A stretch of 23,210 nucleotides of DNA, taken from the IMG/VR virus record IMGVR_UViG_3300025418_000488, positions 1-23,210 of that record; one strand, given 5' to 3'. The stretch's first letter is position 1; each line of letters starts with the position of its first letter. Source of the stretch: a virus. A program made the position numbers and the translations under genes. The notes beneath the pieces are model-generated. The model ran no database searches, was not told where the DNA came from, and was given only the letters and a program-made list of their open reading frames with translations. Positions 8,040 to 13,572 of the stretch are shown piece by piece.

Positions 8040-8291
8040 ATGACAAAATTCACAATCATTAAATTGATCGATGAGAATAAAGTTGTACCAGCAAGACTAT
8101 TGCCTGAGCAGTCAGGTGATTGCCTTGAGTGGACAGTAGATGACCAAAACATCCTGCAGTACAACCCCAAGACTAAACAGTTCAGTTTTGAAGAGTATGA
8201 CTTTCAGAACGATGACTGGGAGCTAGTCAACACGCTGGGCCACGATGTAGCCTACAAAATTGCGTTAAATGAAGGCATCATCTACGAGTAA
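8040..8291 (+). CDS. 83-aa early protein, unknown
   Basis: First gene of the rightward early region. An AGGAGA site at 8028-8033 sits 6 bases before the ATG at 8040, which rules out a longer frame that begins in the non-coding leader. The 83-aa acidic protein has no motif I recognise. Its stop codon (8289-8291) lies inside the outer helix of the first hammerhead ribozyme, so its mRNA end is defined by self-cleavage 28 bases after the stop. Confidence 0.75.
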   Translation: MTKFTIIKLIDENKVVPARLLPEQSGDCLEWTVDDQNILQYNPKTKQFSFEEYDFQNDDWELVNTLGHDVAYKIALNEGIIYE

Positions 8292-8357
8292 TACAGATCG
8301 AAACCGCGTGACCGCGGTCTACACGTTATGCGTGTACTGATGAGATCAACCATTACT
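8287..8357 (+). ncRNA. Type II hammerhead ribozyme, copy 1
   Basis: All core elements are present in type II (open stem II) order. Stem II is GATC 8296-8299 with GATC 8344-8347, and GAAA is 8300-8303. Stem III is ACCGC 8303-8307 with GCGGT 8314-8318, and the cleavage-site C is 8319. Stem I is TACAC 8320-8324 with GTGTA 8332-8336, and CTGATGA is 8337-8343. Beyond an ACA/AACC internal loop, stem II is extended by six exact pairs (AGTAAT 8287-8292 with ATTACT 8352-8357). Predicted cleavage is between 8319 and 8320, in the intergenic space between two small genes. The Shine-Dalgarno site AGGAGG follows immediately at 8358-8363. The core bases and pairings are read directly; activity is inferred from the family. 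Confidence 0.92.
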
Positions 8358-8367
8358 AGGAGGACTT

Positions 8368-8589
8368 ATGATCACCACTGGCAAGACCCAGTATGACGTG
8401 GCCCTGAGCTGGAGTGCTTACGAGCACCTCGGCAATAAGGGCAGGCTGGCATTAAAGCGTGAGCACAACTTCAAGGAGCGCACGTTCAAGACCCGCGAAG
8501 AGGCTGAGCAGTTTGCAAAGGCCGAACGCGAGCGGACTGGACTTGAGCTTAGAGTAGGGGAGTGCACACCGCTCTACGGCATTCTGTAA
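8368..8589 (+). CDS. 73-aa early protein, unknown
   Basis: The ATG at 8368 follows AGGAGG (8358-8363) at good spacing. The 73-aa product is basic in the middle, with FKTREEAEQFAKAERERTG at about 40-58, a pattern often seen in small phage proteins where a helix follows a beta strand; no function is assigned. The gene lies exactly between two hammerhead ribozymes, so after self-cleavage it would sit alone on an RNA of about 296 bases (8320-8615) with a hairpin at each end. Confidence 0.75.
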   Translation: MITTGKTQYDVALSWSAYEHLGNKGRLALKREHNFKERTFKTREEAEQFAKAERERTGLELRVGECTPLYGIL

Positions 8590-8591
8590 CA

Positions 8592-8643
8592 GATCGAAAC
8601 CGCAGGACTGCGGTCTGCACGTTATGCGTGTACTGATGAGATC
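8592..8643 (+). ncRNA. Type II hammerhead ribozyme, copy 2
   Basis: The design matches copy 1. Stem II is GATC 8592-8595 with GATC 8640-8643, and GAAA is 8596-8599. Stem III is ACCGCA 8599-8604 with TGCGGT 8609-8614 (loop GGAC), and the cleavage-site C is 8615. Stem I is TGCAC 8616-8620 with GTGTA 8628-8632, and CTGATGA is 8633-8639. Relative to copy 1, stem III is one pair longer with a changed loop, and one stem I pair becomes G-U, so sequence changes keep the pairing. The stem I loop GTTATGC and the ACA/AACC stem II bulge are identical, as expected for tertiary contacts. The outer stem II helix is absent here. Confidence 0.92.
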
Positions 8644-8667
8644 AACCACCACCAAAGGAGCTATACC

Positions 8668-8868
8668 ATGATGACAGCAGAGCAAATGATGACCGAATCA
8701 GAGGCCATCCAGCGCCGTATTATCAACGGCGAAGTACCCCGGGGTAGTATCCCTGATCAAATAGCACGGGCCCAAAGCCTAAACCTGCAGGCCATTGCGT
8801 TATGGCGCGCTGAGGACCGCGCGACTGAGCGTGCATTGTTAATCAACGAACTGGAGCACAATAAATGA
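8668..8868 (+). CDS. 66-aa early protein, unknown
   Basis: The ATG at 8668 follows AAAGGAG (8654-8660), 53 bases after the predicted cleavage point of ribozyme copy 2. The 66-aa product is predicted all-helical and charged, with no recognised motif. Its stop overlaps the next gene's ATG (8865), indicating translational coupling. Confidence 0.7.
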   Translation: MMTAEQMMTESEAIQRRIINGEVPRGSIPDQIARAQSLNLQAIALWRAEDRATERALLINELEHNK

Positions 8869-9113
8869 ACCAAGAATACAAAATCACCCAAATCGGCAGA
8901 ATCGAGCACGGCATCGACGGCTCAGACCAGTTCTTTCAGGTTGAGTGCGACGAGCCCATCGAGAAGGACGCGTTGTGGGAGAAGTTCAGCGACGAGTTTT
9001 ACTACGAGACCCAGCAGGAGGCTGGCGGGTACTACTGCAAGCGCTTTGAGATCTTTTTAAGTGACTACGAGTACCGCGCCGTCGTCAAAGTAGAGCATCG
9101 CTATGACGTGTAG
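8865..9113 (+). CDS. 82-aa acidic early protein, unknown
   Basis: An 82-aa acidic protein rich in Tyr, Phe and Glu (about 25 acidic residues), starting at the ATGA overlap with the previous gene. There is no membrane segment and no recognised domain. The acidity and the early-operon setting would suit a DNA-mimic or host-inhibitor role, but nothing in the sequence proves this. Confidence 0.7.
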   Translation: MNQEYKITQIGRIEHGIDGSDQFFQVECDEPIEKDALWEKFSDEFYYETQQEAGGYYCKRFEIFLSDYEYRAVVKVEHRYDV

Positions 9114-9126
9114 TATTTTTTCAACA

Positions 9127-9143
9127 AGCTCACTTTATGAGCT
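9127..9143 (+). other. Intergenic hairpin
   Basis: A perfect six-pair stem, AGCTCA (9127-9132) with TGAGCT (9138-9143) and loop CTTTA, lies in the 75-base gap between two early genes. No T-tract follows it, so it is not a classical terminator. It may mark an RNA processing site. It does not contain hammerhead core bases. Confidence 0.4.
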
Positions 9144-9188
9144 AGTACCGCTTTATACTAATCACTCTTATCCACCAAGGAGCTAATT

Positions 9189-9371
9189 ATGGTAAATGAA
9201 CACCAAAAGAAAATCGCCTACGCTGAAGGCTATCACGCTGGCATGATCAGCGAGCAGTTTGACAACCCGTACGAAGACATGGACCTGCGCGTGCAGTTCA
9301 ACTATGGCTACCGTACCGCGACCGAGCGCGTCAACTCGCTTTACCAACTCAATAACAAGGAGTACGCATAA
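9189..9371 (+). CDS. 60-aa protein resembling ribosome modulation factor/CrpP family
   Basis: A 60-aa protein with the pattern of the RMF-like family: AYAEGYHAGM at 10-19, NPYED at 26-30, then an aromatic-Gly segment FNYGYRTATERV at about 37-48. RMF binds 16S rRNA and dimerises idle ribosomes. Short relatives occur in plasmids and phages, sometimes with other roles. The match is a pattern seen by eye, so the function is tentative. AAGGAGC at 9177-9183 serves the ATG at 9189, and the stop overlaps the next start (TAATG). Confidence 0.55.
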   Translation: MVNEHQKKIAYAEGYHAGMISEQFDNPYEDMDLRVQFNYGYRTATERVNSLYQLNNKEYA

Positions 9372-9649
9372 TGAGATCACTACAATCAATCCTACAGGCC
9401 CAAGAAGAGGCACGTTATGTTAGTCGCACATGGTCACGCCCATCGAGCACACCTGATGTTGCGGGTTACGTGCACATTGATAACAAGCCTGAATCACCCG
9501 ACGACATCGTGCATGTTTGGGTCAAAGGTGATGACGGCTTGTTACATAAAACGCCTATCACTCGCGCCCAGTTTGACGCTGAGTTCGAGGCCATGCTGGC
9601 CAAGAATCGCGAAGAGGCTAAGATTTTCAACGCTAAACATGGAGTTTAA
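9371..9649 (+). CDS. 92-aa early protein, unknown
   Basis: A 92-aa protein with a central segment (DDIVHVWVKGDDGLLHKTPI, about 44-63) that looks like a small beta domain, followed by a helical C-terminus. No family is recognised. It is coupled to the preceding gene by a one-base TAATG overlap. The GGAG of its last codons (near 9641) serves as the ribosome site for the next gene. Confidence 0.65.
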   Translation: MRSLQSILQAQEEARYVSRTWSRPSSTPDVAGYVHIDNKPESPDDIVHVWVKGDDGLLHKTPITRAQFDAEFEAMLAKNREEAKIFNAKHGV

Positions 9650-9650
9650 T

Positions 9651-9953
9651 ATGAGCACAATTTACGACATCATCACGATCAATTACGAAAAGCGCAAGCC
9701 TAGCCGTGCAGTCATTATGCGCACGCTTGGTGAGTACCTAAAGCAGGGTGGCAAGGCGTTCGAGATCTGCTGGGGTGAGAACATGATCGACGTGTACTTC
9801 GACCCACGCGATGAGCAGTGGTACGGCTACGGCTGGATCAAGGAGATCGGAGGCGACTCGATTGCCAAAGAGCTCAACGCGATCCGCCAGCAAGCCATTG
9901 CAGAGATCAAGCAGTTCAAAGCAGACCATTTTCAATTCATTCACATTAAATAA
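9651..9953 (+). CDS. 100-aa early protein, unknown
   Basis: The ATG at 9651 is used because GGAG lies 7 bases upstream and the previous stop is adjacent; a longer frame from 9417 would overlap the whole preceding gene. The 100-aa protein has an N-terminal helical part and an aromatic-rich centre (DEQWYGYGWIKE at about 54-65), with a basic helix at the end. No domain is recognised. Confidence 0.7.
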   Translation: MSTIYDIITINYEKRKPSRAVIMRTLGEYLKQGGKAFEICWGENMIDVYFDPRDEQWYGYGWIKEIGGDSIAKELNAIRQQAIAEIKQFKADHFQFIHIK

Positions 9954-9968
9954 CAAGGAGCTACCACC

Positions 9969-10355
9969 ATGGCATACATCAATACAGAAGACGTCGCACT
10001 CATCCGCAAAACACTCAAGGCAGAGTTGCCTGAGTTTAAGTTTGCGGTGCGCAAGGAGGCGAGCGGTCTCGCAGTCAACGTGGCAATCGTTGAAGGCAAG
10101 ACAGACTTCTCACCACTGTTTAAGCATGAGCATCTGATCGGCAGATCACACGCTCAGATCAATCCGTATCACCTGTACCAGTATGGTGAATTTGAGCCCT
10201 TGTTTGAGAAGATCGTCACCATTATTAAGACGGCACCAAACAAGCAGTGGTATGACCGCAGTGACGCGATGGTTGATTATTTTGACACCGCGTACTATTT
10301 CCATCTCAACGTCGGTAATTGGGATAAACCTTACAAGCTAAAGGAGGCAGTATGA
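9969..10355 (+). CDS. 128-aa protein similar to LPD29-type domain
   Basis: The start (DVALIRKTLKAELPEFKFAV, 8-27) and the later YDRSDAMVDYFDTAYYF segment (about 95-111) resemble the large polyvalent-protein-associated domain 29 seen in phage and conjugative-element polyproteins. There it is proposed to act on infection entry, but its biochemistry is unknown. The assignment is by pattern only. AAGGAG at 9955-9960 precedes the ATG at 9969. The stop overlaps the next ATG by four bases. Confidence 0.55.
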   Translation: MAYINTEDVALIRKTLKAELPEFKFAVRKEASGLAVNVAIVEGKTDFSPLFKHEHLIGRSHAQINPYHLYQYGEFEPLFEKIVTIIKTAPNKQWYDRSDAMVDYFDTAYYFHLNVGNWDKPYKLKEAV

Positions 10356-10615
10356 CAAAAGGATTAGAGCGTCGCATTGAGCATTACTCACATGCGAATA
10401 ATAAGTTTGAGATAGGGCTCACCAAGCGTCAAGGTGAGTTGGTAGAGGACGCGCTCAGAGCGCGTATTAAAGAGCTCACCGAGCTCGCAGACTGCGCGCA
10501 TGCGCGCGGTGATAGCAACATGGCTATTGAGCTCGAAAGCTCTGCCAATGTAGTACGCAACACCTTGGCTCAGGTCAAGGACGGTTTGTATGGTTTGATT
10601 AAATGGGAGAATTAA
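10352..10615 (+). CDS. 87-aa helical early protein, unknown
   Basis: An 87-aa, mostly alpha-helical charged protein (LVEDALRARIKELTELADCA at about 30-49), likely a short coiled coil. There is no recognised domain. It is coupled to the preceding gene through ATGA. AAGGAGG at 10341-10347 is the ribosome site. Confidence 0.65.
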   Translation: MTKGLERRIEHYSHANNKFEIGLTKRQGELVEDALRARIKELTELADCAHARGDSNMAIELESSANVVRNTLAQVKDGLYGLIKWEN

Positions 10616-10616
10616 A

Positions 10617-10868
10617 ATGAAAAGAGATTTTCGTAACGCGTTCAACGCACTCAAAAAGCTCGGCGTGCCAGTGCGCGAATACGGCGGTGATGAGCCTAAT
10701 TTTTGGATCACTGCCGAGGACGGTCACGACTTCTGCAACTACTATGACGGGCACATGATCCCTGACTGGGAGTTCGGCGTGTCACCAGTCATCACGCAGA
10801 CCCTGCGCAAGTATGGACTGTTTGCTGAGTGGCAGAACCCAGCTCAATTAACTGTATGGGAGGCATAA
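10617..10868 (+). CDS. 83-aa early protein, unknown
   Basis: An 83-aa protein beginning with a basic helix (FRNAFNALKKLGVPV at about 5-19), followed by an aromatic-rich stretch (DGHDFCNYYDGH at about 36-47). This helix plus beta pattern recurs in small phage proteins of unknown role. Its stop overlaps the start of the next gene by one base (TAATG). Confidence 0.65.
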   Translation: MKRDFRNAFNALKKLGVPVREYGGDEPNFWITAEDGHDFCNYYDGHMIPDWEFGVSPVITQTLRKYGLFAEWQNPAQLTVWEA

Positions 10869-11116
10869 TGCTTACAACAGTAATCAACAGAGTAATGAGC
10901 GAAGAATTGCCGTGCACTGGATGCGCGCATGCGCCAAAGTGTGGTGCTGAAAAGCTCGCGTGTTATGCGTTCGCGATGTACGTGTATAATGGTAATGCTC
11001 ACCCAGCAACACCACGTAAACCTACACGCAGAACGTATGCACGGGTAATGTGGTTCGAGGATAAGAACATGATCCGAGAAATTAACAGAGAGATGTCTAA
11101 CAGGGAGATAACATGA
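10868..11116 (+). CDS. 82-aa small Cys-motif phage protein
   Basis: The ATG at 10868 overlaps the previous stop. Four cysteines in the arrangement PCTGCAHAPKCGAEKLACYA (about 15-34) suggest a metal site (zinc or iron-sulfur). A basic tail with PRKPTRRTYARV follows at about 49-60. Small proteins with this Cys pattern are common in phages of proteobacteria, but I know no assigned function. Confidence 0.65.
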   Translation: MLTTVINRVMSEELPCTGCAHAPKCGAEKLACYAFAMYVYNGNAHPATPRKPTRRTYARVMWFEDKNMIREINREMSNREIT

Positions 11117-11382
11117 TCACAGATAACATGATTGACGACTTAGGAATAATCAACCAACAGATCGCCGAGCTGGAGTCAACCGCTCGCAAGCTCAAGCAGG
11201 CGCTGATCGAGCGTGGCGTGGGTAAATATGCTGGCATGGACTTTGTGGCTGAGGTCCAGCACTATGACCGCGCCTCGATTGATCCAGCACTAGTACGCGA
11301 GATCTGCGACGTCACCACCGTGGCTAAGGTCACGACCATCAAGCCAGTAGACGCTGTGGTGGTCCGCCGTGTCGCAGTATAA
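11113..11382 (+). CDS. 89-aa phage protein, unknown
   Basis: An 89-aa protein with an N-terminal coiled-coil helix (about 8-36) followed by a small beta part (KYAGMDFVAEVQHYDRASID at about 38-57) that ends with TTVAKVTTIKPVD. This helix-then-strand pattern recurs in phage early operons, function unknown. ATG/TGA overlap couples it to the Cys-motif gene upstream. Confidence 0.65.
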   Translation: MITDNMIDDLGIINQQIAELESTARKLKQALIERGVGKYAGMDFVAEVQHYDRASIDPALVREICDVTTVAKVTTIKPVDAVVVRRVAV

Positions 11383-11548
11383 GTACATGCTGATTGACGA
11401 GTTCGGGGGTGCCTGCAGGAAGTTTTTATCCAAGCAGGAGGCAACCCCGTATCTAACTACTGGCATGCGCTTGGTGGCGTTACCGAAGGAGCCTAAACAG
11501 GATCCTTACCAAGTCGCATCTCTCATATTACAGGAGGCACCATTTTGA
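11369..11548 (+). CDS. 59-aa small phage protein with GTG start
   Basis: A 59-aa frame begins with GTG at 11369 (overlapping the upstream stop by 14 bases) and ends with TGA at 11546-11548. The product starts SQYKYMLIDEFGGACRKF, contains the segment FLSKQEATPYL and later LVALPKEPK. This pattern recurs in short orphan proteins of phages, which supports it as real although the role is unknown. An in-frame ATG at 11387 is an alternative start. It is coupled to the membrane protein downstream by a four-base TTGA overlap. Confidence 0.65.
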   Translation: MSQYKYMLIDEFGGACRKFLSKQEATPYLTTGMRLVALPKEPKQDPYQVASLILQEAPF

Positions 11549-11799
11549 GTGGACATCATGGAGTTAAACCATCAACAGGACATAAGACACAATTGATAGT
11601 CGGAATAGCATTGCTGATGGCACTCGTTCAATTAGTTTACGTTGCATATTTAGGGTTGCCCGTGCTGTATGCCAAGATTAAATGGTACGGGTTTGTCGCT
11701 ATAGGATTGTTTATAGCGTTATGTTTTTTCATTCCGCAACTGTGGCTATTACTTTTAGCCGTTGCAGTCGCGACAACCCTAATATGGATGGATTCTTAA
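11545..11799 (+). CDS. 84-aa membrane protein with TTG start
   Basis: The start is TTG at 11545, supported by AGGAGG at 11532-11537 with 7 bases spacing and by overlap with the previous stop. The 84-aa product has a short polar N-terminus and about three hydrophobic segments, at about 16-38 (LIVGIALLMALVQLVYV), 47-60 and 64-81. It is a small inner-membrane protein. A holin-like or superinfection-exclusion role is conceivable, but there is no specific motif. It lies directly before the sigma factor. Confidence 0.65.
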   Translation: MSGHHGVKPSTGHKTQLIVGIALLMALVQLVYVAYLGLPVLYAKIKWYGFVAIGLFIALCFFIPQLWLLLLAVAVATTLIWMDS

Positions 11800-12362
11800 T
11801 GAATGATTTCTTAACTGATTATCTTAAGTCTTTATACGGCATACCAGTACTAGATTCTGAGGAAGAGTACGCGCTGGCTAAGCGCATACAAAAGGGAGAC
11901 GAGGAGGCGCTGGACAAGCTGGTGCTACACAACCTGCGCTTTGTGGTCTACACGGTGCGCAAGCTCACGGCGTGGAACCACTCACGTACACCGCAGGAAG
12001 ACCTGATTGGCATGGGCAATGCGGCACTACTTAAAGCAGCTCGTCAGTGGGTGCCAAGTAACAACGCCAAGTTTGCGACCTACGCCAAGCGGTTTATTCT
12101 GCGCGGTGTAGAGCGCGGGCAGGATGACACCGAGAACCTAGTACGTATACCAATCAAAGTACGTGAAGAGATTCGCAAGATGACGTACACTGAGCGTGCG
12201 CTGACTCAAACACTGGGGCGTGATCCAACGACCCAAGAGTTAGCAACTGTGCTGGGTAAGTCGACTCGGCGCATTAACCAATTAAAGTTTTATATGTTGC
12301 AAGAACCATCCTCATTAGACTCACTTAGCATAGACAAAATGGAAGACGATCAAGATGATTGA
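11799..12362 (+). CDS. Phage RNA polymerase sigma factor lacking region 4
   Basis: A 187-aa sigma-70-type factor. Region 1.2-like YLKSLYGIPVLDSEEEYALA is at 8-27, followed by region 2 with NLRFVVYTVRKL (45-56), QEDLIGMGNAALLKAARQW (66-84) and KFATYAKRFILRGVERG (91-107). A region 3-like part spans about 117-165, and the protein ends in an acidic tail at 187. Region 4, which binds the -35 box and the polymerase flap, is absent, as in T4 gp55. Such a factor would read mainly a -10-type element, which matches the TATTAGTA promoters found outside this early region. The ATG overlaps the preceding stop (TAATG). Specificity is inferred, not shown. Confidence 0.82.
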   Translation: MNDFLTDYLKSLYGIPVLDSEEEYALAKRIQKGDEEALDKLVLHNLRFVVYTVRKLTAWNHSRTPQEDLIGMGNAALLKAARQWVPSNNAKFATYAKRFILRGVERGQDDTENLVRIPIKVREEIRKMTYTERALTQTLGRDPTTQELATVLGKSTRRINQLKFYMLQEPSSLDSLSIDKMEDDQDD

Positions 12363-12681
12363 ATTGACTCAAGAACAAGAGACCGCATACAAGCGGTATA
12401 TCAAAGCCCGCAACAATGTAGCATTAGGACAGTACAGGAGATTGAATAAAAAGCCGTGGCAACCGACTAGTGATGTAATTTGCACGGTGGACGTGGGAGG
12501 TTTGAACCACCCGATGTTTTTAGAGAATGACAACTGGATAGAATACACAGAGGCAAGCCTAGCGTGGTGGGAGATCGAGCCACAGTTTAGGAAGGATGAG
12601 CGCATGAGTATGATTCGAGGTGACTACGGTGACACCGACTCATGGCGTGAGAAGGCAAACAACGTCAAGGAGATAGAATGA
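12355..12681 (+). CDS. 108-aa protein, unknown
   Basis: A 108-aa protein starting inside the last codons of the sigma gene (8-base overlap). It is Trp-rich (WQP, DNWIEY, LAWWEIE, DSWREK) and has a helical N-terminus. No family is recognised. The overlap implies co-translation with the sigma factor, so an accessory role is possible but unproven. Confidence 0.65.
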   Translation: MIELTQEQETAYKRYIKARNNVALGQYRRLNKKPWQPTSDVICTVDVGGLNHPMFLENDNWIEYTEASLAWWEIEPQFRKDERMSMIRGDYGDTDSWREKANNVKEIE

Positions 12682-12875
12682 TTGCGATACCAACAGACAT
12701 TTATGATAAGGACGGCAACATGGTTGCCATTGAGTTTAATGACTCGGCGGGTAACTTCTTGGTCGAGGCAAGCTGGGATGAACGCGATGAGCAGACCAGT
12801 GATAACCGCACCGCATTTAGGAAGTGGGCGTACGACTTTATTCAGAACAACTTAGGATACGAGGTGAACTTATGA
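12678..12875 (+). CDS. 65-aa acidic protein, unknown
   Basis: A 65-aa acidic protein (DERDEQTSD at about 35-43), probably a small alpha/beta fold. AAGGAGATAGA lies just before the ATG at 12678, which overlaps the upstream stop (ATGA). No motif is recognised. Confidence 0.65.
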   Translation: MIAIPTDIYDKDGNMVAIEFNDSAGNFLVEASWDERDEQTSDNRTAFRKWAYDFIQNNLGYEVNL

Positions 12876-13144
12876 AATCATGCACTGGTAATTGTAATCA
12901 AGGAAGAACTATTTGCGACTGTAGTGGCATCGATATGGACTACGGTAAACCTGAGCGTTTTATATTCTTACAGCGCGAGCGTGAATACCATAAGTGGGAC
13001 CGATACCTCAAGCTCCTGTTTGTGCTGATGGTCCTGTACTTTGGCTTTCACATCGTCAACGCGCTGGCACAAGTAGTCACGATGCCCGACGGGCAGATTG
13101 TCAGATGCTCACCTACCAGCATCGGGACCGTGGTCTGTTTATAG
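12872..13144 (+). CDS. 90-aa single-pass membrane protein with N-terminal Cys motif
   Basis: The ATG at 12872 overlaps the previous stop and follows a GAGG-type site. An N-terminal cysteine set (C4, C8, C15, C17) could bind metal. A hydrophobic helix at about 46-66 (LLFVLMVLYFGFHIVNALA) ends in ALA-Q, which could be a signal cleavage or a membrane boundary. The remaining 25 residues contain two Cys and would lie across the membrane. It is the last gene of the early run. Function is unknown. Confidence 0.6.
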   Translation: MKSCTGNCNQGRTICDCSGIDMDYGKPERFIFLQREREYHKWDRYLKLLFVLMVLYFGFHIVNALAQVVTMPDGQIVRCSPTSIGTVVCL

Positions 13145-13305
13145 CCCCGTGGTGGCATTTTCTCAGCATGGGTGAGGCTACCCCCTTACCCAATCAAAAT
13201 AAACGGCTCTACGGGCCTGTTTTAAAAAGTGGCAGGATAGTGGCAGGATTGCATACCCAAAGGGTGGCACGGTAACATATTGATTTTATTAGGTATTTTG
13301 GGTAC

Positions 13306-13500
13306 GATCCACAGTATCCATAGAAGTTTTTACTTTTTACTCCAGTTTTATATTTTTTATTTTTTTTAAAATAAATAAAATAAGTGAAACAAGGGTGGAT
13401 ACTGTGGATCCTGATACAAATAGTCTTAATAATCAACCAGTTATCGTGCCACCCTTTGCCATAAAGGGTGGATTATAATCCAGGATGCAGTGCAGCATTT
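13306..13500. repeat. Repeat copy B: nested inverted repeat plus hairpin block
   Basis: GATCCACAGTATCCA (13306-13320) and TGGATACTGTGGATC (13396-13410) form a 15-base perfect inverted repeat around an AT-rich centre. Then come a CCACCCTTT/AAAGGGTGG hairpin (about 13450-13471), the palindrome TGGATTATAATCCA and AGGATGCAGTGCA, as in copy A 6.4 kb to the left. A further inverted piece, AAAGGGTGGCACGGTAAC, lies at 13259-13276. The rest of the 13145-13555 gap shows no confident gene. Confidence 0.8.
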
Positions 13501-13539
13501 TTCCATATTTCATAATGTGAAACGAATTTAAGAATATTT

Positions 13540-13556
13540 GCGTATTAGTATGGGCA
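13540..13556 (+). promoter_or_regulatory. Phage promoter element, copy 4
   Basis: GCGTATTAGTA (13540-13550), then TGGGC, then A at 13556 (predicted +1). This gives a 17-base leader with an AGGAG ribosome site before the primase-helicase ATG. Confidence 0.75.
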
Positions 13557-13572
13557 AGATAAGAGGAGATTT

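Noticed and set aside
9154-9175. TATACTAATCACTC as an eighth promoter copy
   Set aside because: It lacks the GCG part and points leftward against the local genes.
13168-13275. 35-codon frame at the start of the second spacer
   Set aside because: No good ribosome site, and its end runs through the inverted repeat piece; left as unsupported.
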